NCBI GenBank assembly: GCA_030430345.1
Contig: JAUIFT010000230.1
Location: 1 to 5,627, forward strand
Reading direction: 5' to 3'
DNA: 5,627 nucleotides
Source of the DNA: Calditrichia bacterium
GTDB taxonomy: Bacteria; Calditrichota; Calditrichia; RBG-13-44-9; J042
In this document: in pieces, positions 1 through 5,627 of the stretch
Layout of the letters: each line of letters starts with the position of its first letter
How positions within the stretch are numbered: position 1 is the first letter of the stretch
The notes under the pieces: model-generated
What the model saw: only the letters and a program-made list of their open reading frames with translations
The model's database searches: none
Told to the model about the DNA's origin: nothing
Translations under genes and position numbers: made by a program

Positions 1-607
1 GGCCGGTTAATGCGGGATTGAGAATATTCATCCCGACGCCGCCGAAGACTTCCTTACCAATGACCACCCCAAATGAAATGCCGACCACCACCTGCCAGAA
101 GGGAATGTCCGGTGGCAGGATAAGCGGAAAAAGCATGCTGGTCACCAAAAATCCTTCACTGATGGGATGGCGTCTCACGGTGGCAAAAAGCGCTTCCCAT
201 ATTCCACCTGCTGCCAGCGTAACAATATACACTGGTAGAAAGTAAAGTGCGCCATGCACAAAGTTGTCAAAAAGACTGGCGGGGTCGATACCGACACCCA
301 ATGCCGCCATCAACTCGCCGCGCCATCCGGCGGCGGCAGCTAAACCAGAGCTTTGTAAAGCCAGATTGGCCTGATAGCCGGTATTATAGAACGCCATGAG
401 AATTGTCGGAACAAGGGCTAAAACGACAAAAATCATCATCCGCTTTAAATCCATTCCATCCCGGACGTGCGGCGCGCCGCGGGTCACTAAACCCGGAGAG
501 TATAAAAAGGTATCGCCTGCTTCATACAGTGGATAAAACCTTTCCAGCTTACCGCCTTTTTCAAAAAGTTTTCCTTGTTTATCAAGGATTTGTCTCAAGA
601 ATTTCAC
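1..607 (-). CDS. nqrB: Na+-translocating NADH:quinone reductase subunit B (N-terminal half, runs off left edge)
   Basis: NqrB is a membrane subunit of the Na+-NQR complex in the inner membrane. The complex passes electrons from NADH to ubiquinone and pumps Na+ outward. The window holds 202 codons of a protein usually about 400-415 residues long. Visible family landmarks are PGLVT (39-42 region), [12 protein letters not shown] (47-58), a first hydrophobic helix at about 57-75, a second at about 117-139 containing the GG pair at 134-135 (the aligned glycines in Vibrio are, from memory, implicated in quinone binding), then SEGFLVTS (150-157), KEVFGG (185-190) and NILNPAL (194-200). The Thr that carries covalent FMN lies beyond the edge. 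The start is a GTG; a GGAAGG ribosome site lies 8 bases upstream, inside the end of nqrA, and the family N-terminus (KFL...GGKLE) begins right there. It follows nqrA by 4 bases, so the two are surely co-transcribed and probably translationally coupled. nqrC-F would be expected to the left. Confidence 0.96.
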   Translation of the reverse strand, partial: MKFLRQILDKQGKLFEKGGKLERFYPLYEAGDTFLYSPGLVTRGAPHVRDGMDLKRMMIFVVLALVPTILMAFYNTGYQANLALQSSGLAAAAGWRGELMAALGVGIDPASLFDNFVHGALYFLPVYIVTLAAGGIWEALFATVRRHPISEGFLVTSMLFPLILPPDIPFWQVVVGISFGVVIGKEVFGGVGMNILNPALTG

Positions 608-611
608 AATA

Positions 612-1955
612 TTATCCTTCCCTTTCGATAATCGTTAAATTTCTTCTCAGCATTGGACCAAAGTCCAGTTTTGAAGGACAAACAAAGGCGCATAAAGCCA
701 GATCTTCTTCATCTAACTCCAGACAGCCCAGGCTTTCCGCTTCTTCAACGTCATCGACTGCTAACGCCCGCATCAGGAACAAAGGTAATATATCCAGCGG
801 CATTACCTGTCCGTAATTTCCACTGGGAACAATCGGTCGGTGTTCGCCATTCGTCGAAGTGGAAAAGTTAAACTTCTTTTTGGGGGTCAGTTTCGAAAGG
901 ACGATATTTTTGACAGAGAATAAATTTAGTCCCGGGTCCAGCCATCCGAGCAGGCGTCTCTCACGATCTTCCGCCAGCACAGAAATTTGCTGGTGATACC
1001 TGCCGAGAAAGCCAACAGCCTCATCCGCCGCATGTCCGGAAAGAATAGAGCCGGATACGATCCGGTTGTCATCGCCGTTCAATTCCCGGGCAGTCACATC
1101 GCTAAGGGAGGCACCGATGCGGGTTTTGATTAGGCGGGGCTTTTTCACCGCCGGACCGGCAAGGGCTACAATACGTTCTACATGAATTTTGCCAGTGGTA
1201 AACAGTTTACCAACCGCAACAACATCCTGCGCGCCAATATACCAAACGGTCTTTTGCCGGCCAACCGGATCCAGAAAATGGATATGAGTGCCGGCCAAAC
1301 CAGCCGGATGGGGGCCGTCAAATTCTTCAATCGATAAATTCTCCAATTCCGCAGTCGGAATATTTGTACCGGCGGATTTACATAAATACAGCTTGCCATC
1401 GGTTAATTTAGAGAGAATTTGCAGACCATTACGAAAGCCTTCTTCCTGACCTTCAAGAATTTTTTCAACACTTGGCGCCAATGGGTTTGAATCCATCGCA
1501 GTGATAAAAATGGAATGGGGGGTGGTTTCCGGGTCGGCAACTTTTGAAAACGGCCGGGCTCTCAGAGCGGTCCAGCTACCGGATTCCAAAAGCTGTTCAA
1601 CAATCTTTTCGCGCTCCAGAGAAACCAGTTCATCCGTGGTGTAAGTATTAAAGGTTATTTCCTCATCTCCGGAAAGTTCAATCACAACGGACAGAAGCGC
1701 TCGCTTCTCGCCTCTGCGAATCGCAATCACTCGCCCGCTGCCGGGGGAAGTATATTTCACAGATGGATTTTTCTTATCCGTAAACAGTACTTGCCCAAGC
1801 TTAACTTCATCAGACACCCGGACCATCATGGTAGGTTTCATACCGACATAATCGATCCCTAAAACCGCGATCGTGGAAGTGTCCTTTTGATCACGGATCA
1901 CTTGTTCCGGCGCACCGGTAATAGGGAGATCCAGCCCCTTTTTTAATTTGATCAT
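612..1955 (-). CDS. nqrA: Na+-translocating NADH:quinone reductase subunit A
   Basis: NqrA is the cytoplasmic subunit of the Na+-NQR complex, bound to the membrane part through NqrB and linked to ubiquinone binding. The 447 residues match the usual length (about 446). The N-terminus [15 protein letters not shown] is diagnostic. It is followed by [19 protein letters not shown] (37-55), FTDKKNP and SPGSGRV (70-76; a lipoyl/barrel-sandwich-like fold), [11 protein letters not shown] (129-139), [11 protein letters not shown] (151-161), [19 protein letters not shown] (212-230), SGSILSG (301-307), TSTNGEHR (366-373), VMPLDILP (384-391) and the C-terminal [18 protein letters not shown] (412-429). All blocks are present with no break. 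The start ATG has a GAGGAA ribosome site 8 bases upstream. It is the first gene of the operon; nqrB follows after 4 bases. Small differences from the usual sequence are VPSGNY where VPIGNY is typical and CPSKLDFG where CPGKYEYG is typical; neither suggests loss of function. Confidence 0.98.
   Translation of the reverse strand: MIKLKKGLDLPITGAPEQVIRDQKDTSTIAVLGIDYVGMKPTMMVRVSDEVKLGQVLFTDKKNPSVKYTSPGSGRVIAIRRGEKRALLSVVIELSGDEEITFNTYTTDELVSLEREKIVEQLLESGSWTALRARPFSKVADPETTPHSIFITAMDSNPLAPSVEKILEGQEEGFRNGLQILSKLTDGKLYLCKSAGTNIPTAELENLSIEEFDGPHPAGLAGTHIHFLDPVGRQKTVWYIGAQDVVAVGKLFTTGKIHVERIVALAGPAVKKPRLIKTRIGASLSDVTARELNGDDNRIVSGSILSGHAADEAVGFLGRYHQQISVLAEDRERRLLGWLDPGLNLFSVKNIVLSKLTPKKKFNFSTSTNGEHRPIVPSGNYGQVMPLDILPLFLMRALAVDDVEEAESLGCLELDEEDLALCAFVCPSKLDFGPMLRRNLTIIEREG
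616..621 (-). promoter_or_regulatory. Ribosome binding site that fixes the GTG start of nqrB
   Basis: On the minus strand GGAAGG, within the longer purine run AGGGAAGGA (615-623), sits 8 bases before the GTG at 605-607. It overlaps the last codons of nqrA. This supports GTG as the true nqrB start, since no ATG is available at the conserved N-terminus. Confidence 0.7.
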
Positions 1956-1963
1956 TTTTAAGC

Positions 1964-1969
1964 TTCCTC
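1964..1969 (-). promoter_or_regulatory. Ribosome binding site of nqrA
   Basis: GAGGAA on the minus strand lies 8 bases upstream of the ATG at 1953-1955. This is a near-ideal Shine-Dalgarno position and confirms the start, which also coincides with the conserved family N-terminus. Confidence 0.75.
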
Positions 1970-2060
1970 AGATTACCTGTTATCGTATTCACTGCAATAT
2001 GTAATTGATAAATTTCTCACAAATTACCGGACAGATCAGCTTCACCGGAAAATCGGCTAA

Positions 2061-2090
2061 AATATAAGAGACGACTTCCGAATTAGCCAA
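2061..2090 (-). promoter_or_regulatory. Candidate sigma70-type promoter of the nqr operon
   Basis: On the minus strand TTGGCT (2090-2085) and TATATT (2066-2061) are separated by 18 bases, matching 4 of 6 and 5 of 6 bases of the sigma70 -35 and -10 elements. Transcription would begin roughly 100 bases before nqrA. A weaker alternative nearer the gene is TTGTGA, 17 bases, TATTGC in 2022-1994. The region is AT-rich, so either could be chance; nothing here shows a regulator site. Confidence 0.3.
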
Positions 2091-2333
2091 TATTAATTTT
2101 TTCTGTTAAAACTACCCTTATCATGGCCGTGCACTTGCCCGTTTTTGAAGTTTTCCTCATTCGACTCGCTTCATTTCATCGGGTATTTGCACTGCCCGGC
2201 GACAAGGAATTTTCAACTACATTATACTGTCTCATTCATGAAAACGATTGCTACTATTATGATTAATAAATCGCTCGATTACAACGCCAATTTCTTTTGA
2301 AAACGGAAACGCTAAAGACTGCCTTTATCTCCC
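2091..2333. other. Non-coding stretch with no recognisable gene
   Basis: This stretch lies between the nqr promoter region and the ABC ATPase remnant. The only open frame of any length on the plus strand is 2123-2266 (ATG to TAA, 47 residues, MAVHLPVFEVF... with a Tyr-rich end YYYD). It has no clear ribosome site and I recognise no family in it. It may be a further scrap of the gene that preceded the decayed ABC ATPase (a permease or binding protein would be typical), but the sequence does not show this. No tRNA, hairpin terminator or repeat is evident. Confidence 0.4.
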
Positions 2334-3003
2334 GATTCGATTAATTTACTGAAAAAAAAAGTTTTAAAAAAGTGGCACTTTCTGCCTGAAGATTTCTAAC
2401 GGTTAATACTCAGCGGCGGCGATTTACCAATGCCTTAAATCGCCACTAAATCGTAACGACCTTATGCGGCCTATTTTTGACGTTTATCTATGGAATTCCT
2501 GTAAAGACATCAACTGTAAATGAGTGCCCAGCTAAACTGGCTGCAACCCCAGAACATTTGTTAGAATGGCTTTCAGCCTGGTGCGCATCATCAAACTATT
2601 GGCGGTGGCGGGAAAGGTTTCCCCGCTAAAAAATATAAAGCCTTATTCATCAGCAAGTTGTAATTATTACTGTGACAAAAACTCAGCAGTGTTTTCCGTT
2701 CCCTTTTAACAATTGTTTTGGATACCGGTTTAAAGCGGGGCTACGGGAGGAAATTCACCAGATCGTCACAGAAATCTGTATGACTATAGTTTTTATTACT
2801 CCTGATTTTTTAGATGCCCTTGATACAGCGGACGAACTCATTTCCTGAAAGCCGGAGAAATTCTTTTACACCGCCCTATCGGGATGATTCTTAAAGATGT
2901 CCAGAATAGCGAAGTGGAACAGATTTTTCGTGATCTAAGCTCCGCCTCCGAACGCATTCTGGAAATGATGCAGACAGAAACGGCGACAAAGAAATCGATT
3001 TAA
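2334..3003 (+). pseudogene. Decayed ABC-transporter ATP-binding protein
   Basis: Fragments in the right order, shifting between frames, rebuild an ABC ATPase. In order: KKKVLKK...FLPEDF, a stop (TAA 2397-2399), then RLILSGGD (2352-2423), like the strand leading into Walker A; CLKSPLNR...DVYL...CKDIN (2431-2514), like the segment after Walker A that ends in a GKDI turn; VRIIKLLAVAGKVSPLKN (2581-2634), like the helix RxxxLLxxVGL before the signature; HQQVV...VTKTQ (2648-2686), a worn GQQQRVAIARAL..KP; PFNN then LDTGLK (2702-2734), the Walker B end and D-loop; AGLREEIHQIV...FITPDFLDALDTADELI (2735-2842), the H-loop region; and FLKAGEILLHRPIG through to TKKSI and a TAA (2842-3003), the C-terminal tail. 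Walker A and the signature LSGGQ are unreadable, the H-loop reads FITPD where FITHD is expected, and about 30 codons around the Q-loop are missing. The subfamily and substrate cannot be told. The reading frames and lesions are seen directly; assigning them to the family is my inference by motif order. Confidence 0.82.
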
Positions 3004-3044
3004 GATCAGAACAATATTTCCGGTTATGCTCCCCAATCACCTTG

Positions 3045-3059
3045 TTTAAAACGTTTCAA
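3045..3059. repeat. Small imperfect palindrome around AAACGTTT
   Basis: The 15-base TTTAAAACGTTTCAA has a perfect 8-base core (AAACGTTT) and imperfect arms. It lies in the 92-base gap between the convergent stop codons of the ABC remnant and the SpecificRecomb gene. It resembles the core of LacI-type operators, but there is no promoter next to it and AT-rich DNA gives such sites by chance. No G+C-rich hairpin with a T-run that would count as a terminator is seen in this gap. Confidence 0.2.
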
Positions 3060-3095
3060 CAAAAGGATACTTGATAAAATAGTGAATCATAACAG

Positions 3096-5102
3096 TTAAC
3101 GGCGGCGCCGAGATTCTATCGCCGGCGGCAGAAAAAGTGCCCAGGGCCGGTAGCGTATTTCTCGCCAGTAGGCGCTGGCGATAGCACCAAACTTACCGAG
3201 ACGTATTCCTCGCGAGCGTACCGCGACATTGAGCGCAAGAACAAAGCTAACCGTCAAATTTACCACACCAATCAGCAGCGCAAATAAAACGAATTCAAGA
3301 AAAGCCCCTATTCCCGGCCAGGTAACGGTTGATGCAAACCCCACATTGGCAACCGAGAAAGCGACGTGGCGGATATCCAAAGGCAATCCGAGTATATAAC
3401 CGAGGTAGGCGGTCGCGCCAAGCATCACCCCAAAAAAGAAGTTCCCCCAAAGCGCGCCAAGGTGCTCGCCGATATAGTCGGCGAAGCGGCTGCGCAGCTT
3501 ATTTGGCATGATACGTTTTAGCAAGGGATGCTCCCGAATGCGGCCGGGCAAATCCAAATAGAGGCATCGATTGTCAAAATAGCCGGCAACCAAACCGGAG
3601 AGAAACAACCATACGCCGGCAATGGCCGCATAAAAAAGCGCCAGACTGGTGATGGGATTTTGCGCCTGCATTAGTTCCGCTGCTTTAGCCGTATCAGTAA
3701 TCGCACTGCCAAGGAACGAATTAATGCCAGCGCCAATGAGCAGTGCAAATGGCAGCGCCGCCGCGACGTTGCCCAGAATCGCCGCAAATTGAGAGCGCCC
3801 AACCTTTATAATAAGTTGCGCAAGCTCTTTGCGGTCGATCGAGCCGTGATCGGCATGTTCCAGCTTTTTCGCAATGTAGGCGGCGGTCATGGCCGGTTGT
3901 TTGGTTGCTACGGTAAAGTGGAGCACATGAATTAGCATAAACCCCAAACCATAGTTCATACTGACCCAAAATGTGTACCAGCCCATGATCAGGTCCAACT
4001 TGCCAATGTGAATTTTAATCAGCGCCATTATTGCAATAAATACCCCTGCCCCAAATCCGCTGCCGAGCATCCGTATATATTCGCGGCGATTTTCGGTAAC
4101 GTAATGCTCACCGGTTTTACTGGCGTGATTGGTAGTACTTTTCGCCAACAAATAAGTCGTTTGCCGAATTAAGCTGGTGACGCTGCGCTCAGTATTTAAT
4201 TCCGCCACAAATTGCCGGAAAAGCGCCAGGCATTTCGTTCTGAACGCCCCCGCTTTATCCTCATCAAGAATATCCAGAAGCTTTTGGATACGCGTCAAAA
4301 CCTGTTCCAGGCGCTCCAGGAGGTAGGTTAGTTTGAGGTCATTTCCTTTGCTTAAGGCTAATTGCCGAAATCCCTGTAGCTGCTCATCACATTGATTTAG
4401 CATAATCCAGGCATGGGCAGCATCGGTCTGTTTTTCCTCCACGGTAGGGATCAACCGGGAGCGATACGCCGCCACAAGCTGGCTGATTTCCCGTTCCTGG
4501 GCGATGAAATTCGAATCATACTCTACAATGTCGGGATTCAACCGCAACAGTTCCGCTTCCATCTCTTCCGCCGCCAGCCAGATCGAAAGCATTTCCAACG
4601 CATACAACGCCTCGCTCAGCAAATGGTCTTTCACTTCTTTATTATCCGTTTCCGGGATAAATGCAAAGAAAAGCGTCATCCATACATCATCCGGCAACGC
4701 CTGCACCCATTTATGGTCAGCCGCTTTATTGAAGATTTGTTCCAGTAAATTTTTCGCACTGAAAACAACCGGCGGTTTCGGCATAAGCAGGTCATAGACG
4801 CGCCGCCAAAATTCATTTGCAAAGCTCCGGCGCGGCAAAATGCCCGTGTCACTGTAGAGCGGGAGAAAACGTAGATCGATGATAAATGTGCGCACTTTCT
4901 CACGAATGATCGCCGCCTGTTCAGGATTTGCATTCATCGCTTCCGCTAAACCACGCACCTTCTCTGCAACAGTGTCAATTTGTGTTGGATTTTGGGGGCG
5001 TAACCAGGCAAACAAATCACAAAGCAGGGTACGTTCGTCATCCGCCTGCGCCAGTTCATTGAGAAAAAAATCAGGGTTATCTGTCATTGTCCTTATCACC
5101 AA
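3096..5102 (-). CDS. SpecificRecomb-family (Gcr-like) multi-spanning membrane protein, called 'site-specific recombinase'
   Basis: This 668-residue protein fits the family known in Pfam as SpecificRecomb (PF10136) and has that family's usual length of about 650-700. Residues 1 to about 340 are soluble and helical (for example 240-320), with no recognisable enzyme motif. Residues from about 345 on hold roughly six or seven hydrophobic segments (about 345-366, 370-398, 438-462, 484-508, 550-572, 580-595 and 599-626). Family landmarks are GEHYVTENRREY (331-342), the strongly conserved ATKQPAMTA (399-407), GYFDNRCLYLDLPGRI (507-522) and the Arg-rich C-terminus ESRRRR. I see no tyrosine- or serine-recombinase catalytic set, so the recombinase label is doubtful and a membrane role is more likely; the real function is unknown. 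The start is uncertain: TTG at 5102, GTG at 5099 and ATG at 5087 are all in frame. GGAG at 5114-5117 is 11 bases before the TTG, while AAGGA at 5090-5094 is only 2 bases before the ATG. The gene stands alone. Confidence 0.88.
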   Translation of the reverse strand: MVIRTMTDNPDFFLNELAQADDERTLLCDLFAWLRPQNPTQIDTVAEKVRGLAEAMNANPEQAAIIREKVRTFIIDLRFLPLYSDTGILPRRSFANEFWRRVYDLLMPKPPVVFSAKNLLEQIFNKAADHKWVQALPDDVWMTLFFAFIPETDNKEVKDHLLSEALYALEMLSIWLAAEEMEAELLRLNPDIVEYDSNFIAQEREISQLVAAYRSRLIPTVEEKQTDAAHAWIMLNQCDEQLQGFRQLALSKGNDLKLTYLLERLEQVLTRIQKLLDILDEDKAGAFRTKCLALFRQFVAELNTERSVTSLIRQTTYLLAKSTTNHASKTGEHYVTENRREYIRMLGSGFGAGVFIAIMALIKIHIGKLDLIMGWYTFWVSMNYGLGFMLIHVLHFTVATKQPAMTAAYIAKKLEHADHGSIDRKELAQLIIKVGRSQFAAILGNVAAALPFALLIGAGINSFLGSAITDTAKAAELMQAQNPITSLALFYAAIAGVWLFLSGLVAGYFDNRCLYLDLPGRIREHPLLKRIMPNKLRSRFADYIGEHLGALWGNFFFGVMLGATAYLGYILGLPLDIRHVAFSVANVGFASTVTWPGIGAFLEFVLFALLIGVVNLTVSFVLALNVAVRSRGIRLGKFGAIASAYWREIRYRPWALFLPPAIESRRRR

Positions 5103-5133
5103 ACCGGCAGCGTCTCCAGCTTTATTGGGGTGT

Positions 5134-5162
5134 AGTATATTTCAGGCATCAAAAATTGGTAA
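5134..5162 (-). promoter_or_regulatory. Candidate sigma70-type promoter of the SpecificRecomb-family gene
   Basis: On the minus strand TTACCA (5162-5157) and TATACT (5139-5134) are exactly 17 bases apart, matching 4 of 6 and 5 of 6 consensus bases. The expected start of transcription lies about 25 bases before the earliest possible start codon, giving a short leader that contains the GGAG at 5114-5117. The spacing and position make this the better of the two promoter calls in the window. Confidence 0.42.
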
Positions 5163-5322
5163 ATGGTAAGACAAAAATATTTGCTAAAAGCGGTAGCACT
5201 GAAAAGATCAAAACTAAGCACTCAGCCTTCCATTGCCCATTTGCTAATATACAAATGAGTAAAGGTATCAGCAATAGAGCGTTGATTTGTTTATTAGGGT
5301 GTGTTGACAATTACCAAAAACT

Positions 5323-5627
5323 GTGTGGCCCTTAAAACCTGGTCAATATCACGGCATTGCCCTCTATGTTCACAGTACCTTTGCACTGATTATTGCCCGG
5401 GCCGCTTTTACGTATAAACAATAAAATCCCGTCCCGGGCTTCATTCTGTCAGGCATCATTTTTCTGCTGGCAATCTTCGCATGTGTGATTTTACACGAAT
5501 TCGGATATGCATTAATGGCACAAAAAAGATATTATTGTTTATTCTATCGTCAGTGATAGATTATATCGCGCTGTGGAGCATACCCTGGCCGGTGCCCAGC
5601 AAGATTTTCCGGTGATGGCAGAAGATC
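5323..5627 (+). pseudogene. Decayed site-2 (M50) intramembrane metalloprotease with CBS-like remnant, cut by right edge
   Basis: Site-2 proteases cut membrane-bound proteins within the membrane using a zinc held by HExxH. From a possible GTG at 5323 the frame reads WPLKPGQYHGIALYVHSTF, matching the family start (GxxxGIxxYVHWTF). It then hits a TAA at 5422 and continues in the same frame with a hydrophobic helix FLLAIFACVILHEFGYALMA (5461-5520). The motif expected as HELGHA reads HEFGYA (HEFGY 5494-5508), so the second zinc His is Tyr. At the A-run 5522-5527 the frame shifts; KDIIVYSI (5525-5548) matches the RDITLLPIGG strand. In the same frame it passes straight to DRLYRAVEHTLAGAQQDFPVM, which looks like a CBS-domain segment of the protease family. 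The stretch between, with the second active-site motif, is missing. A CBS-containing relative such as Rip3 is the likely ancestor. The motifs are seen; the family assignment rests on my memory of the family. The start is divergent from the SpecificRecomb-family gene, about 220 bases away. Confidence 0.8.

Noticed and set aside
403..816. Plus-strand open frames across the nqr region, such as 403-816 and 653-871
   Set aside because: They lie antisense to strongly conserved nqrB and nqrA codons and their translations look random.
2600..2615. GGCGGTGGCGGGAAAGG, which translates to a Walker A-like GGGGKG
   Set aside because: It sits too close to the signature region for a Walker A, and the neighbouring frame gives the expected helix KLLAVAG at the same place, so the match is probably chance.
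2334..3003. Sequencing error as the explanation for the broken ABC gene
   Set aside because: A stop, several frame changes, a missing block and loss of the H-loop His are too many and too varied for errors, while the adjacent 447- and 668-codon genes are error-free.
3045..3059. The AAACGTTT palindrome as a real LacI-family operator
   Set aside because: It lies between convergent stops, with no promoter or regulator gene near it.
1956..3095. Small RNA, riboswitch, CRISPR array or mobile element in the long gap
   Set aside because: No regular repeats, terminal inverted repeats, transposase fragments or strong stem-loops were seen; most of the gap is explained by the ABC remnant.
4413..4797. 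Overlapping plus-strand open frames within the large membrane-protein gene
   Set aside because: They are antisense shadows of a coherent 668-residue protein, and have no family features.
5304..5309. Perfect TTGACA as a -35 element for the protease remnant
   Set aside because: No -10 element lies at 16-18 bases downstream; the next AT-rich hexamer is about 22 bases away and inside the likely coding start.
5087..5335. Plus-strand open frame of 82 codons between the SpecificRecomb-family gene and the protease remnant
   Set aside because: It overlaps the promoter and start region of the divergent gene and its translation is low-complexity and unrecognisable; the real signal begins near 5323 in another frame.

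Overview
The window is most simply read as chromosomal DNA of a Gram-negative bacterium, probably gammaproteobacterial. NqrA and NqrB resemble, from memory, the Na+-translocating NADH:quinone reductase subunits of marine and pseudomonad gammaproteobacteria, and the large membrane protein on the right belongs to a family found mainly in beta- and gammaproteobacteria. The taxonomic reading is inference. No phage, transposon, CRISPR or RNA gene is visible.

Layout: two intact transcription units lie on the minus strand. At the left is the start of an nqr operon: nqrA is complete, and nqrB follows after 4 bases and runs off the left edge. At 3096-5102 is a single large gene for a predicted multi-spanning membrane protein of the SpecificRecomb family (often called 'site-specific recombinase'). 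It has its own plausible promoter.

The two plus-strand regions between and beyond these genes are not ordinary intergenic DNA. From about 2334 to 3003, a chain of reading-frame fragments in the correct order reproduces an ABC-transporter ATPase: N-terminal strand, Walker A region, helical domain, signature region, D-loop, H-loop and C-terminal tail. It is broken by stops, frameshifts and an internal deletion, and its H-loop His is replaced by Pro. From 5323 to the right edge lies the wreck of an intramembrane site-2 metalloprotease (M50, with a probable CBS domain). Its zinc motif HExxH reads HEFGY, it has an in-frame stop, and its middle seems to be deleted.

Taken together, an intact respiratory operon and an intact conserved membrane protein sit beside two old pseudogenes, with long non-coding stretches. 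This fits a genome undergoing gene loss, as in host-associated or recently specialised bacteria. I found no previously undescribed multi-gene system. The most noteworthy content is the pair of pseudogenes that a standard ORF caller would miss, and the poorly understood membrane protein.
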